NCBI GenBank assembly: GCA_025765615.1
Contig: JAIVFJ010000003.1
Location: 310,001-374,000, forward strand
DNA from: Zopfochytrium polystomum
Taxonomy: Eukaryota; Chytridiomycota; Chytridiomycetes; Chytridiales; Chytridiaceae
DNA length: 64,000 bases
Direction of reading: 5' to 3'
Part shown: piece after piece, positions 55,113-64,000 of the stretch
Layout of the letters: each line of letters opens with the position of its first letter
Position numbering within the stretch: position 1 is the first letter of the stretch
The notes under the pieces: model-generated
What the model saw: only the letters and a program-made list of their open reading frames with translations
What the model was told of the DNA's origin: nothing
The model's database searches: none
Position numbers and translations under genes: made by a program

Positions 55113-56514
55113 TCCTGTTGACTTTCATCTAGTTCGGTCTCTGATTGGAGTTGCGTTTCCATCCACAATTGCTCTTCCACAGCATACTGCTCACTTTGCT
55201 GGTCATCCCAATCACCGTTCTGTAGCAGAAGTGCTTGGTTTTCAGGTATCTGCTGTTGTGGAGGGTTTGGTTGCTGAAGTAAGAGCGCATTTGGATTTGC
55301 TGGTGGTCGATTCTGTTGCTGTTGCTGCAATTGCTGAAGAAATGTGTTGGCACACTGTCGAGCAACATGACCATAGCCTCCACATGCATGACATTGGACT
55401 CCAAAAGACTGTTGCTGTGCAGGGTACCAACTCCCCCCAGAGCCGCGTCCTATTGCGGTACCACCTGTTGCTGTTCCACGTGAACTTAGTCCTCGCCATG
55501 TTCCTCGGCCTCGGCCAAAACCACCATATGGGCGCGGTGTGTACTGTTGGGACTGAGGGTTTTGGTACTGCAAGGTTGTTGGGCGGATATTAGGATACGG
55601 CTGGTACTGCTGAGGTTTATGATAACTGCCACGACCGCGGAGTTGACTATAGTGTACTTTTGGCCGAATAATTACATTTGCTGTTGGTGTAGTGACTTCT
55701 GGAATGGCTGTTGTCAGGTCCCGCTCCTGTTGTGCTGCAAGTCGATCCCGCCTCTCATCATATGTATTTTGGCGGGCAGTAGATTTAAATAAGGTGATTA
55801 GTTTAGTCAATGATGAAACAGAAGTGATAGGATTCCCTGCAAACATGAACGTATTGGCAACACCCATATCGATTAGCGTGTTGTTCAGGGCAGATACGAA
55901 GACTCGCACAACTTTGGAAAATGGTGTGATGCGACTGCGGATTTCCACTGATGAACTTTCTGCAAAGCTTTCTACTTTGTGGTAAGCTGTAATGAAGCGC
56001 ATTGCAAATGACTCGGATGATTCTGCAGGTTCCATTTTTATACGTTCGAAATCATCAATAATTTCCTTTGCTAATCCTTGATCTGTTGTTCGACATGCAA
56101 TCGCAATTTCTCCAAGCAGTGTGTAGGCAAATATCTGCCCTCGTCGGGGGAACTGTGGTAGAAGCTCTGGTTCAACATGTCGTCGAATGAGAAGGATACA
56201 GTATGCGTTCTGGTCTTCTGTCCCTGGGAACCATTTGACCGGCTCACGCCCGTCTCGTGCAAATGCATAATGCTCGCCATGGTTGGGCCCCTGCGTACTC
56301 TGCATGTTGGGCCGACATTAGGATCATTGGGGTCCACTTGATCATTGCGTAATACGTTAATTCGGTCTGGGTCAACGCAGTGGCGGAGACCATTGCTTTT
56401 GTTGGATAGTTCTGAAATTAGGTCGTCCAGCCAATCTCCAAAATTTGCTGCGCCTTTGAGGATGGATGGGGAATGCACGGGAAGCATACTTGATTTGATC
56501 ACGCTCGCTCATGC
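55091..56514 (-). CDS. copia-2 Gag
   Basis: The long frame 56305-55091 encodes a Gag core (EPVKWFPGTEDQNAYCILLI; EIIDDFERIKMEPAESSESF), an Arg/Gly/Gln-rich nucleic-acid-binding region, a CCHC knuckle CHACGGYGHVARQC and a Gln-rich acidic tail. The N-terminus continues upstream in other frames (SILKGAANFGDWLDDLISEL, to ATG 56514 MSERDQIK), implying one or two frameshifts near 56,305 and 56,495. Gag ends at TAA 55,091-55,093, overlapping pol by 19 bases. Confidence 0.8.
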
Positions 56515-57827
56515 TTGTGAGGAAAATGTGTGAGAGCTTTGCAGGAGAATAGAAATTTGAAAGGCAGTGATTTCCCTGATTTAGTGGTAACCCTTCGTAG
56601 GGAATAGTAGCAGACTCAACAAGCGTGACACGACACTTGATGGTCAAGGTATGGGTGTGGATAGGTGGATAGGTGATGTGTGTAACGAGTTGGTGTTGAG
56701 AAAAACAGACTTGTCACGTTTGTGGGGCGAAATTGAGTGACTAGATGGGCCAAAATTGCAGATGCAGCTTGTAACTCAATAACCCACGAGGCCAACGAAC
56801 GAAATTGGAGAATCACTGAGTTGCCCCACGTAGATCAGTAGTTGCTGAGTGCAGAGAAATTGGTTTTAAGTGATTTGGTCGGGTTTTGGCTGAGTTGTGT
56901 TGGTGGGAAGCTCCAATACAGCAATTTCGACGAGTTGAGTGCTAATTGAACAGTAAAAACGCGGACAGCTGTTATTCTGCAAGGAACCAGTCGAAGATCA
57001 CGATATTGGGGTGGATAGATAGAGTGGAAGTAGCTCTTTCCTGTGGTGGTAAGCGATTCCTGAAGCAATTGAAAGAAGTTGCAAACGTAAACTCTCGAAA
57101 TTCGGCGTTATCAGGTGGCTGATGTTGTGGATGAGTGCTGTTACACGCTCTGCAACGCTGCTGCAGCGAAAAACGATCGTCAAAACGTCTTCCCCAGTGT
57201 TAAAAGTGGTGTGGACGTGGTGAAATGGTGGGGGTACAAAAACTGAAGGTGTTGGTTCTGCAGGTAGTGATGCTGGTGATGTGTGGTGGTGAGTGGCACT
57301 GTTTGTTTACTCGTTTTTCAAGTGTGTTCACAGCGAATTCTTTCAAAACTCTCATTGTGAGAATGTAATTCTTATCTTCCCTTCTTTTTGCCAGCACGTT
57401 ACTCAAACTTCCAAAGGTTGCGTTGATGGCGTTTTGGAAGAGGTGCTCTTTGTCCCACATGTGGGATGTCCTGTGCTGAAAGAGTAAAAGGTTGGTAACA
57501 AAAAACAAAAGAGGCAGCAAAGTTGTATCTTCAAAGAGTTTCTGTGTTTCTGGAAAAAGGGCATACTTCTAAGGTCTTAAAGGAGGGATGGGGTTCTTCA
57601 ATTGGAGGAGGTAGTGGTTCAAGCAGCGTAGACTATAGAGGTGTATATGTTGAAACTGAAATGAACAGCTCAGCATTGGTAGAATAGGCGGGAAGACACT
57701 GTAAAGGAGAGGTTTAGAGAAATTTCTTGAGGACTACCGTGCCATGTGGGGCAGAGTGGTCAAGCTGCAATTGCTACCCTCCAGCTCTAAAATGGAAGAG
57801 GTACTTGGTTTATGTCATCGTGCCAAT
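56515..57827. other. Upstream flank of copia-2; no gene or 5' LTR found
   Basis: No copy of the 50,643 LTR is visible here, so copia-2 is 5'-truncated or its 5' LTR has diverged beyond recognition. A - strand frame at 57,290-57,450 (HLFQNAINATFGSLSNVLAK) looks protein-like but matches nothing I know. Confidence 0.4.
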
Positions 57828-60430
57828 TTAGAGGGATTCTGTGGGGTCTTTTAGGTTTGAATAAGAACAAGAGTAGGTCCATACCACAGCACACATCCAG
57901 ATTCGAGTCTTGTACAGTTTGAACAAGTCTGCAATTTAACAAACAGAATGAGTGGGGGACTTGAATGCAAATACAAACCTCTAACAAGTTCGCGGAAGTC
58001 AATTCTGCGATCAGCAACAAAGTAAAATGTCAGCTTGCGGCGGTCCCTGTATTGAGTGTCAGCTTCAGCAAAGCTTGTCAATGTTACCATTGAAACTCTG
58101 CATCCACAACTTCCATCGGCAGCTTTTTCTGCCTGATTTTGGTCTGGCAGACTGAAGTGTGTTTAGAGGAGAACCAAGGCTCAACATTAGCATATTTTCC
58201 CACCTCCCATTGCTTTAGCTTCATCTTGACTTTTAAGCACCAGTAACGCGACTTCAGACTGAATGGCTCGCCGTATAATTCGTTTGGGCTGCAGGTCTCG
58301 AGCAACTACTCCACCATCAGAGGAAGTGACAGTTGCAGTAGCATCAGGGTGCTGCATTCGAAACTCCGCTAATTCTTCGTGATTCATGATTGAATCGAAT
58401 GCAACTTTGCCCAAATCTTTACCGCGGTCAGCTTCAACCAAGACCAAGTCTCCAGTTTTAACTGCTCCAACAGACATGGATTGTTCAGGCAGGTAGAAGT
58501 ACTCAATTCGTCCAGCTTTAAATTCGATGGCAAACAGTGGCCAAGTGTGCTGAGTAGGTGTCGCTGGCAATGGTTTATTGTTGTTGCCACTGTTACTTGC
58601 AGCCAGCTGAAGCGCTTTAGTTCGATATTCCGTATTTTCAAAGTAGTCATTCACATCTGCATATATCGGATCTTCCACATCAAAATTTTCTTTGTCAGGA
58701 ATGGAATGTAAATTTGCATGCAGTCGACCATGAGCAGCTGCTGAATGGCGCCGTTCCATTTGAATGCCTCCTTGATGACTAAGGGGATGCTCAGATAAGT
58801 GTAAAAAGCACACAAAATTTTACCTGGTGACGGGCTGGCTCTGTATGTCGCCTGCAGCCTGGGGTGAGCTGTTCCCAGTGCGGTGCTGCCGAAATTGATT
58901 GGTTTTTTCCATCATTAATGAATTAAGTTTAGCAGCTTCTGCTGCTGCTGCGTCCTGTGCCAGCAAAGACTGTAGCTGTGCAGAAGGAATAGGTGGAGCA
59001 GATGCCAAACGGGCAGCAAGGACTTGTGCCAGACGCTGTTGGTCTGGAGTGGGACTTGCCAATCCAGGACGAGGCTGAGTTGCTGACCTACGTGTTATAA
59101 GTGGAGCTGACAAAGTGGAGGATGCTGCGGATTTGGGTTGTTCCCAAATTGAACGCACAGAGCCAATGCTTATTGCGTCTGAGGTTTCTGCGTCTACCTC
59201 TGGAATTGAAGCTCCTGCCGTGAACTGCATGAACGAATCTTGACCAGACGAGGTAGACTTTGTTTTCGAGCGAGACTTGGGAATGAAGTACTCCTCAGGG
59301 CTGGACTCATCGTTGAATATTCGGGTTCCACTACCAAAATGTGACTGGTGGTCAATCCCACCCCCAGTGGAAGACATAGTTAAGATACTACGCGCATCGT
59401 CATTCTCTCCAAAAAAATGGACTCCCCGGAGAGACATACTGCGAGCGTCATCATTGTCACCCTTCAGCGACAAGGCTCGTAGGGAAACTCGCTCACTCCT
59501 GGAATCGTCATTATCTGCCCTGAATGACATTGCTCTGAGGGAAACTCGCTCACTGCGCGAATCATTATCTGCTTTGAACGGTCGTCCGAGAAGAGAGATT
59601 CGGTCACTCCTAGAGTCCTCATCCTCGCCTTTGAAGTGCAAATGGTTAAGCGAGGACCGCTCGCCTTGAAGATCATCCAGATCCCCTGCAAATGTGAGGC
59701 CGCGATAAGAGATTCGGTCGCTTCTTGTATCATCGTGTTCGCCAGCAAAGGAGAGGCCGTGCAGCGACCTGTTTGAGCGAATAGAAGGAGTCGAATTTCG
59801 GAGGCCGCTGTCGTACTGCACACTTCTGGCTCCGCCCAACGACGCGCTGTGGTATCGGGACATGCCTGGAGGAACAACGAGGGAGTGATTCTGGAAACTG
59901 TCCCTCCAACCAATGTTCGGCGCTGTGGATCCCGTAAGAGCTGGAGATGATGAGGGCAACGCAGACGCCCAATGGCTTCCGGCATTCATGCTATTGTTCC
60001 ATCCGGTAGAGATGTTATTGGTGGCGTCATCCGTGGCGAACAATGCTGGTGCGGGGCGAGCGCTGCGCTTCCTCGAAAGAACCAGTTCGTCCATGTCAGG
60101 GTCCTCCACGACTGTCACGGGGTGGAAGTCAGGTAGCTGCTCCTTAAGTGAGAGAAGGTGCTGAAGGGAGTGCGGTTTATGGACCTCCGAGTTGTTCGGG
60201 GTGTCTTGTTGGGCGGCGATTGCTGACATCGCAGCAGCAGCCGTCAGATCCAGGCTGGAACCAGTGGACGTTCGGTGGGTATCCTGGCGGCGAAGGGTCG
60301 TGAGGGATACAGGTTGGGACCGATTGTCAATGGGTGTTGCTGGGACGGCGGATGTTGTAGATGCGAAGAACTCATCCCCCGCCCGGTTCTGAGCAGAAAA
60401 GAAGGCGGCAGTCGCCGAGACCGCCGCCAT
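57828..60430 (-). CDS. PSP1 C-terminal domain protein with internal serine/arginine repeats
   Basis: ATG 60430 (MAAVSATAAFFSAQNRAGDE) is chosen because Thr/Ser-rich protein-like sequence starts there; the frame is open further upstream without support. The N-terminal ~500 residues are disordered and hold seven imperfect 17-19 residue repeats (59,395-59,770), each like SLRxLxFxGDNDDxRSxRx. After an intron at about 58,764-58,820 comes the PSP1 C-terminal domain: FAIEFKAGRIEYFYLPEQS, VKTGDLVLVEADRGKDLGKV, KRIIRRAI, KLPMEVVDAEFQW, YRDRRKLTFYFVADRRIDFR, ELVR and KTRIWM. Short introns lie near 58,180-58,200, 58,050-58,085 and 57,930-57,980. Stop TAA 57,828. Yeast Psp1 and the bacterial RicT/YaaT relatives share this domain; roles include P-body-linked and RNA-related functions, but biochemistry is unsettled. 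Confidence 0.85.
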
Positions 60431-61113
60431 TGAAAGGCGATCGAGTGTGACTGAGGTTGAGGAGAGGGTGCGGTGAGGACGATAAGATGACAAGAGGTGG
60501 TTGAGCAATGTTTGACTTTTTCTCAAATAAAATGGATTCAGCGGCCACCGAGCGGCAACTAGTCTTCCCGACCTAACCACTTCCCTCCGTCGCGCGCCGA
60601 GCTTTTTGTCCAACTGACCGCAGACTGCGCCTTCAGAGCGGTTGACCTCCGGCCCTGCGTGGAACCCTCGCCTCACGTTCCTTCGTCCTCCTCCTGCCCC
60701 ACTTCTGAAAGATTCCGAGATCCGCAGGCGCTTACGGACAGTTCGCAATCGGAGCGGAACTAGCAATGCGGAGGAAGTTGGAAACAAGCAGCGCCTCATA
60801 GGTGTAGCACTGACACCGAAGTCAAATTCGCATGATAGCGTTGGGTTGCTTCTATGCCACCTTCCCCTTCAGGGCCGCTGCCGGCCTAACGTTGCTTTTC
60901 TGGCCCCGTCGACTCCTTCATGGGCCTCGCAGCATCAGCTGAATCGCAAACGAGCCCGGTTTCGCTGACGTTGTCAAAATGGTAGAGGGCGCCGATCACG
61001 AGAGAAAATGACCGTGTATCCCCCACGGTCCCAATGAAAGCAGACGAGGATGGCCACCGCGAGCTCCATATCTTCTGACTGGTCAGCTGCCCACGCACGT
61101 AAACCGTTAACAC
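60431..61113. other. PSP1-gene upstream region, no gene recognised
   Basis: Probably the promoter and 5' UTR of the PSP1-domain gene. Overlapping frames on both strands lack any family signature. Confidence 0.4.
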
Positions 61114-61709
61114 ATGTACAATACATTGAACTCGAAAGTCAGGCACCTTGGAAGACAAGCCTGTGCAAAGTGGCAAGCGCGCGGATCGCATCACGGCGAA
61201 TGGCGCCGGCAACAATTGCAAGCTGCGATGACACAAGCTGCGGTAATAGGGCAATATTTGTATCTCGAGCATGGGTGGTATCTTCCTCCTGTCCTGGCCT
61301 TGGAAGTTGCCCCAACTTTTGCGTCCCAAACGCATAGCAAAGAAGCGTTGCAAGAAGCGCTTGCTGGAGACAAAAAAAGAAAACTTTTGAAAAAGGGAAC
61401 GGCTATTCAAAGACTCCCCCCAAGGAAGGTGGGCATGATGGGAGACCCCCTTGAACCACCTGCTCCTCGCATAAGGAAAGACAAAATCAACATCGCATCC
61501 GTATCCAACAAGCCGCAGTTGATACTGACTTCCCAACCGCTGTGTCCTCGCTCGATGTGCAACTTGCCCACTTCATGTTGACTGCTGTTGCGCTTCCAGC
61601 AGCAGCAAAACAGCGCCTGCTAGAGGTTTGCTGGGTTGCTGGGCACGATCGACGAACGTGCCTGAAATTATTGCTCAAGCTGGATCGGCGGCTTCATCAG
61701 CATTGGTGA
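61114..61709 (+). pseudogene. Small unrecognised coding region, frame-broken
   Basis: One frame from 61114 (MYNTLNSKVRHLGRQACAKW, then QYLYLEHGWYLPPVLALEVA, then RKLLKKGTAIQRLPPRKVGM) is followed after about 61,505 by a second frame (AVDTDFPTAVSSLDVQLAHF, LPAAAKQRLLEVCWVAGHDR, then RTC) to TGA 61709. The GHDRRTC ending resembles the zinc-knuckle ending of the MULE-derived protein (GHNKRTC), but the first Cys of a CCHC is missing. Could be a transposon-derived fragment. Function unknown. Confidence 0.3.
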
Positions 61710-61945
61710 GATTACTGCCAGCAACCAACACCAGATCAACACCAGCATTATTGATGCACCAGCAGTGGAAAGGGTGATTGGTTGAGAGCCACCAGCATCA
61801 GCAGAGCCCGTCCAAAAGCTAATCTCTTCACAGAAATGAATTAACATCAATGAAAGTGAAAGACTGGAAAGGTGGTTCAAGGTCTCCCATCCAGTCCACT
61901 GTCCTAGTCAGGGGGAGTCTGTGAATAGCCGTTCCCTTTGAAAAA
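61385..61945. repeat. Inverted duplication, arms ~80 bases, spacer ~400 bases
   Basis: 61,385-61,465 matches the reverse complement of 61,866-61,945 (shared GGGAACGGCTATTCA, then AGACTCCCCC, GATGGGAGACC, TTGAACCACCT) with a few mismatches and small indels. One arm lies inside the small coding region, so the other is a reversed copy of part of it. Confidence 0.8.
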
Positions 61946-62103
61946 ACGTGAAAGAAATTTGACAAGGCGTGCTCTCACAAACAGACCCCCGCTCGAATAT
62001 TCATCCACTTGGTTGGCCAGAGGACTTAAATTTCTACATCAGTTCGTTATTAGTATGAATCTCTTTTTAACGGAAATCACCAAATCCAGTCGAATATTTT
62101 TGA

Positions 62104-62601
62104 TTATTGATCCGCTGCTAAACCTTTCGTTGGTTGAATGTGATGATCTTGAAGTGGTGTTCCAGGAATTCTCCAAGCACACATCATGCTGTCTGATCCC
62201 TTCATATTGATCTTTGACTTCTCTGACCAAATGGCATGCTTGAAATCCTCAACCACCCATTTTTGATATTGAAGGGCAAACTTGAGCTGAGTGTTTTTGT
62301 GTTTTGTTGTCAGGGCCAGCTGTTTCTTCTTCTGTAAACCTACCTTTGAGACTGACCTCTCGGGCGAGCGCCTGACTGTCTCAGGTGAGACAGTCTCCCC
62401 AGTGTCTTGTTTATGCATCTGGGCCAGTTGCACTGCGGTTTTAGCTCCTCCAGATGTGATTTGCTGAACGAATAGACGATTTTGCAGGGAAGGGAGCTCC
62501 CTTGGACGTCCAGGCGGAATGTTTTCAAAGTCTGGACGCTCCACTGCGCAAATGCGGTAAATAGTACGCAGTCCACCTTCACATTGGCAGCAATTTCGCA
62601 A
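62104..62601 (-). mobile_element. Tc1/mariner transposase, N-terminal half
   Basis: A 165-codon frame with HTH-type text typical of Tc1 transposases: PPGRPRELPSLQNRLFVQQI, SGGAKTAVQLAQMHKQDTGE, VSPETVRRS, then LALTTKHKNTQLKFALQYQK, WVVEDFKHAIWSEKSKINMK, GSDSMMCAWRIPG. WSEKSK stands where active elements have WSDESK, so the first catalytic Asp seems replaced. The frame ends shortly after; the remaining DDE core is missing. Decayed. Confidence 0.8.
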
Positions 62602-62631
62602 CCTGAGTGGCCTTGGTCAAGGAGATTTTAG

Positions 62632-62657
62632 ATTTTTTTTTTTTTTTTTTTTTTTTT
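62632..62657. repeat. Poly-T run (~26 bases)
   Basis: An uninterrupted T homopolymer just upstream of the Tc1/mariner fragment. It may be the reverse complement of a retroposon poly-A tail. Confidence 0.9.
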
Positions 62658-62779
62658 ATTGTTCCAGCACCAGAGGGCCAGGCAGGAAGAGAAAGTGCCA
62701 TCAGCGGTGAACCATAGTTGACTTAGTCAAGGTATCACCTCAGCAAACCCACCCCATGCACTTTGGACTTACAGGGTTG

Positions 62780-63470
62780 TCAGGTATCTCCACCACATAT
62801 AAAAGATAGTAACAAAGTAGAGGGAATGGGAAGGATTGGTGGTTGAAGAGAGGTTGTAGTAGTAAATGGAAAGGTTGAGGGATGAAGCTCTCAAAGAGAG
62901 AGTTGAAGAGATCAGGAAAGAGTAATAGTCAGAGGGGCAGGAGCCAGAGGGGAAATCAAGGCCAAGAGTTGTTGTCAGAAGGGTGAGGCCCGAATGGAAG
63001 TTCAAAAGGAAACGGTAAACAAATATGCGTTGTGATAGTAGTCAGAGCAGGCAAAGCCTGAGTCAGAGTTCCCAAAAGGGAAGGTTGGAGGAGCATGAAT
63101 GGTTATAGTCAGAGGGGCAAAAGCCAGGCAAATGAATAAGTTGTAGTGCGTGAGGTTTCAAGGGATAGGAAACGGCAAGTCGAGGGCCGCGAGAGCAGTG
63201 GCCCCAAAGCGGCAAAGTCATAAACGATGGTGATAAAGAAGAGGGAATTGGGAAGATGACTGGGAGATTTGGTGGTTGAAGAGAAGTAGTAGTTGTACTG
63301 GAGAGGTGAAGGGGCAAATGTTCTCAAAGACAGAATTGCAGAGATAAAGAATGAGTAATATACGTTGCAATTGTAGTCAAAGTAGGCAAAGCCGGAGTCA
63401 GAGTTCCCAAAAGGGAAGGTTGGAGAAGGCAGCATCAAGGTTTATAGTCAGAGGGGCAAAAGCCAGGTAG

Positions 63471-63475
<5 letters not shown>
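62780..63475. repeat. Degenerate direct repeats, ~335-base period
   Basis: 63,030-63,130 and 63,365-63,470 share GGCAAAGCC(T/G)GAGTCAGAG, CCCAAAAGGGAAGGTTGGAG and TAGTCAGAGGGGCAAAAGCC in the same order. A more diverged unit lies at 62,815-62,960 (GTGGTTGAAGAGA, TCTCAAAGA, AGTCAGAGGGGCAGGAGCCAG). Not coding. Confidence 0.75.

Positions 63476-63508
<33 letters not shown>
63471..63508. repeat. Poly-A run (~38 bases)
   Basis: A long A homopolymer directly after a repeat unit ending GGGGCAAAAGCCAGGTAG. Suggests a retroposed, polyadenylated insertion or an expanded homopolymer. Confidence 0.9.
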
Positions 63509-63510
<2 letters not shown>

Positions 63511-64000
63511 ACAGTAGGGTTGGAACTGAAAGTGAAGGATAACGGGCCAAGCAAACATTCTGAGAGGCAAATCTTGAGTATAAGCAATCTGGAGATGGCC
63601 TATTTGCAGGAACCCTTGTGATTGTGAGAACAATGAGAGATGAGGTGGGTCAATGAGGAATGCTGATGAAGGGAAGTTGTGATGGAGCAAAGTGGCAACA
63701 CAAATGGTGACAGGCCTTCTGAAGTGGAAAGATGAATGGTGACAGGAGGCTGCGAGTCTGCTGGGAGGGGTGGCATGGTGGCAATGAGGTGGGGGAGATC
63801 TGAGGATGACAGTCAGAAGGGCAAGAGCTAAGGGTAGATCATGTCCTAGATGCAGACGGCAAGGAGGTCGATTGGAAGAAGTTTAATTGAAGTGAGAAGT
63901 GGCAGCAGTGTCGACAAGGCACAAGTGCTCAACGACGAGAAGTCAGATGGAAGCCAGATGGGTGAGACAGAAATGAGTGGCAGGCGACAACAAAAGTGGG
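63509..64000. other. Purine-rich sequence to the window end, no gene
   Basis: AG-rich on the + strand with further short echoes of the repeat upstream (CAGAAGGGCAAGAGC near 63,812). Nothing else recognised. Confidence 0.5.

Noticed and set aside
57200..57520. Extra 3' exon of the PSP1 gene
   Set aside because: The PSP1 domain already ends (KTRIWM) before a stop at 57,828, so this frame is not part of it.

Overview
This is a eukaryotic, almost certainly fungal, nuclear window. Genes carry short GT-AG introns (about 60-125 bases). The gene set mixes fungal markers (an SPT23/MGA2-type membrane-tethered regulator, a PSP1-domain protein, a delta-12 desaturase) with a TTC12-like protein, a family tied to axonemal dynein assembly. 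Together these point to a zoosporic fungus of the chytrid kind. This is inference; no rRNA or mitochondrial marker is present.

Bases 1-31,800 are gene-rich. In order: SAS10/UTP3 ribosome-biogenesis factor (+), TTC12-like TPR/armadillo protein (+), alpha/beta hydrolase (-), microsatellites, FAD2-type desaturase (+), an unrecognised locus and a truncated copy of an orphan gene (+), an MGA2/SPT23-type gene broken into two head-to-head halves (13.3-16.2 kb), the longer orphan paralogue (+), a PHRF1-like RING+PHD protein (-), a doubtful membrane protein (+), a beta-helix plus endonuclease/exonuclease/phosphatase fusion (-), a four-TM RING-H2 ubiquitin ligase (+) and a FAR1/MULE-transposase-derived protein (-).

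Bases 32,000-57,000 are a nested retrotransposon graveyard. It contains at least three Ty1/copia lineages (copia-1 at 36.1-39.7 kb with two decayed pieces at 32-35 kb; copia-3 at 47.8-50.6 kb; copia-2 at 50.6-56.5 kb), one chromodomain Ty3/gypsy element split over 39.8-46.5 kb with its reverse transcriptase region missing, and a DDE transposase scrap. Copies differ sharply in decay: the gypsy pieces and the 33-35 kb copia copy have lost most CpG to TpG/CpA, while copia-1 keeps them. copia-2 has a gag/pol overlap with a run of T followed by a GC-rich hairpin, as in -1 frameshifting.

Bases 57,800-64,000 hold a PSP1-domain protein with an internal seven-copy repeat (-), a small unrecognised coding region, an 80-base inverted duplication, half a Tc1/mariner transposase (-) and a degenerate repeat tract with long poly-T/poly-A runs.

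Many conserved genes carry single frame breaks (SAS10, FAD2, the MGA2-like halves, several retroelement ORFs). Coordinates below are therefore gene spans; exon boundaries are given only where the splice sites could be read.
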